Origin: Nocardioidaceae bacterium
GTDB taxonomy: Bacteria; Actinomycetota; Actinomycetes; Propionibacteriales; Nocardioidaceae
Reading direction: 5' to 3'
DNA length: 6,228 nucleotides
Assembly: GCA_020438665.1 (NCBI GenBank)
Contig: JAGQUE010000341.1
Location: 1-6,228, forward strand
Shown here: one piece after another, positions 5,557-6,228 of the stretch
Position numbering within the stretch: position 1 is the stretch's first letter
Layout: each line of letters starts with the position of its first letter
Notes under the pieces: generated by a model
Told to the model about the DNA's origin: nothing
Databases searched by the model: none
What the model saw: the letters and a program-made list of their open reading frames with translations, nothing else
Translations under genes and position numbers: made by a program

Positions 5557-6173
5557 ACGAGGGCGACCCCGTCGTGGTTGGCGAGCTTGCGGGCCACCGT
5601 GGCGATGTCGCGCAGCCAGATCCCCTCAGGGACCGGCGGCAGCATCGCGTCCCACTCCACGGCCATCGAGCCGATCACGTGGGGGAGCCGGGCCGTGCGC
5701 GCGATGAACCACACGTGCAGGTGCTCCGAGCTGTCGCCCCAACGGCAGACATGGACGCGGCCGACGTTCTCGAGATGGGACATGATCCGACACAGCCAGG
5801 CCGAGATCCGGCCATATTCCCCGGCCAGGTCGTCGTCCATGTCGGGGTAGTCCAGGTGCTCCTTGGCCGACAACCACAGCACCAACGGCAGCCCCGACGG
5901 CTTCTCCGGGCGGGCCAGCTTCCAGCGGTCGTTCTCCCAGACGCGGACCGACGAGCCGTCGTCGGCGCAGCTGAAGCAGTCGACGCCGCCCTCACCCTGC
6001 CGCGTCGGCTCCGCCCCGTCGTACGGCGCCCGGAGGACCTTGGGCACCAGCGACCCGTCAACGACCTCCCACGGGAACATCTCCCACTCGTGGACCGGCG
6101 GCATCGGCAGCCGACCGCCCTCTCCGACGGCGGCGACGACGCGGGCATAGACCTCTTCGGCGGACTCCGGCAT
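5553..6173 (-). CDS. HIT-superfamily-like protein, uncharacterised, zinc-site type
   Basis: No named gene is recognised in this 206-residue soluble protein, but its order of motifs matches the histidine-triad superfamily. CFSC at 66-69 gives a CxxC pair. LWLSAKEHLDY at 99-109 corresponds to the conserved PKEH strand with His106. A helix (about 113-136) follows, then GRVHVCRWGD, and HLHVWFIART at 151-160 sits where HIT proteins have HxHxHxx. By analogy with GalT and zinc-containing HIT proteins, Cys66, Cys69, His106 and His151 would bind zinc and His153 would be the nucleophile. The third triad His is replaced by Trp155. A nucleotidyl transferase or hydrolase role is possible but unproven. The start is ATG 6173, preceded by a GGGTGG-like sequence; GTG 6182 adds three residues. 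It overlaps the SRPBCC stop by 4 bp and has no obvious link to the TetR module. Confidence 0.75.
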   Translation of the reverse strand: MPESAEEVYARVVAAVGEGGRLPMPPVHEWEMFPWEVVDGSLVPKVLRAPYDGAEPTRQGEGGVDCFSCADDGSSVRVWENDRWKLARPEKPSGLPLVLWLSAKEHLDYPDMDDDLAGEYGRISAWLCRIMSHLENVGRVHVCRWGDSSEHLHVWFIARTARLPHVIGSMAVEWDAMLPPVPEGIWLRDIATVARKLANHDGVALV

Positions 6174-6220
6174 GCGTCCCACCCTGCCAGAGCCAGCGGC
6201 GGTGGCCGACCGCGCCCCGT

Positions 6221-6226
6221 TAGGGT
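6221..6226 (+). promoter_or_regulatory. Possible -10 for a gene beyond the right edge
   Basis: TAGGGT on the + strand fits the actinobacterial TANNNT -10 form. It sits in the short region upstream of the HIT-like gene, pointing out of the window. The start region of any target gene is not visible, so this is only suggestive. The rest of 6174-6228 shows no other recognisable element. Confidence 0.2.
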
Positions 6227-6228
6227 TC

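Overview
The window is strongly GC-rich and densely coded, with GTG starts as well as ATG. Its protein styles (14-helix DHA2 transporter, GAF/LuxR regulator, SRPBCC protein, TetR) point to a high-GC actinobacterium. A Nocardioides-like genus is my best guess, by resemblance only; nothing here proves the genus.

Layout, left to right. The tail of a housekeeping purine gene (adenylosuccinate lyase, purB) runs in on the + strand and ends at 259. It converges on a minus-strand pair: a GAF/LuxR-type regulator (stop at 1772) followed 37 bp later by a DHA2-family MFS exporter (1734 down to 304). A flavin-dependent oxidase with covalently bound FAD (3085-4488, +) is divergent from the regulator. The roughly 190-bp region between them holds two palindromes and an inverted pair of CTGGTGAGGYGA motifs. 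This looks like one module: regulator, exporter and oxidase around a shared control region.

The second module is a TetR repressor (4535-5104, -) divergent from a small SRPBCC lipid/ligand-binding-type protein (5131-5556, +). Only 26 bp separate the two ATGs, and a perfect 16-bp palindrome fills the middle, which looks like the TetR operator. Neither gene has a Shine-Dalgarno sequence, and -10-like hexamers sit close to both ATGs, so both transcripts may be leaderless. The last gene (5553-6173, -) is an uncharacterised HIT-superfamily protein. It keeps a zinc site and two of the three HIT histidines, and it shares a CTAG stop with the SRPBCC gene.

No RNA gene, CRISPR array, insertion sequence or clear strong terminator was seen. 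No intergenic stretch exceeds 300 bases. No wholly new system is evident. The most useful leads are the compact TetR operator, the regulatory architecture between the LuxR gene and the oxidase, and the atypical active-site details of the oxidase and the HIT-like protein.
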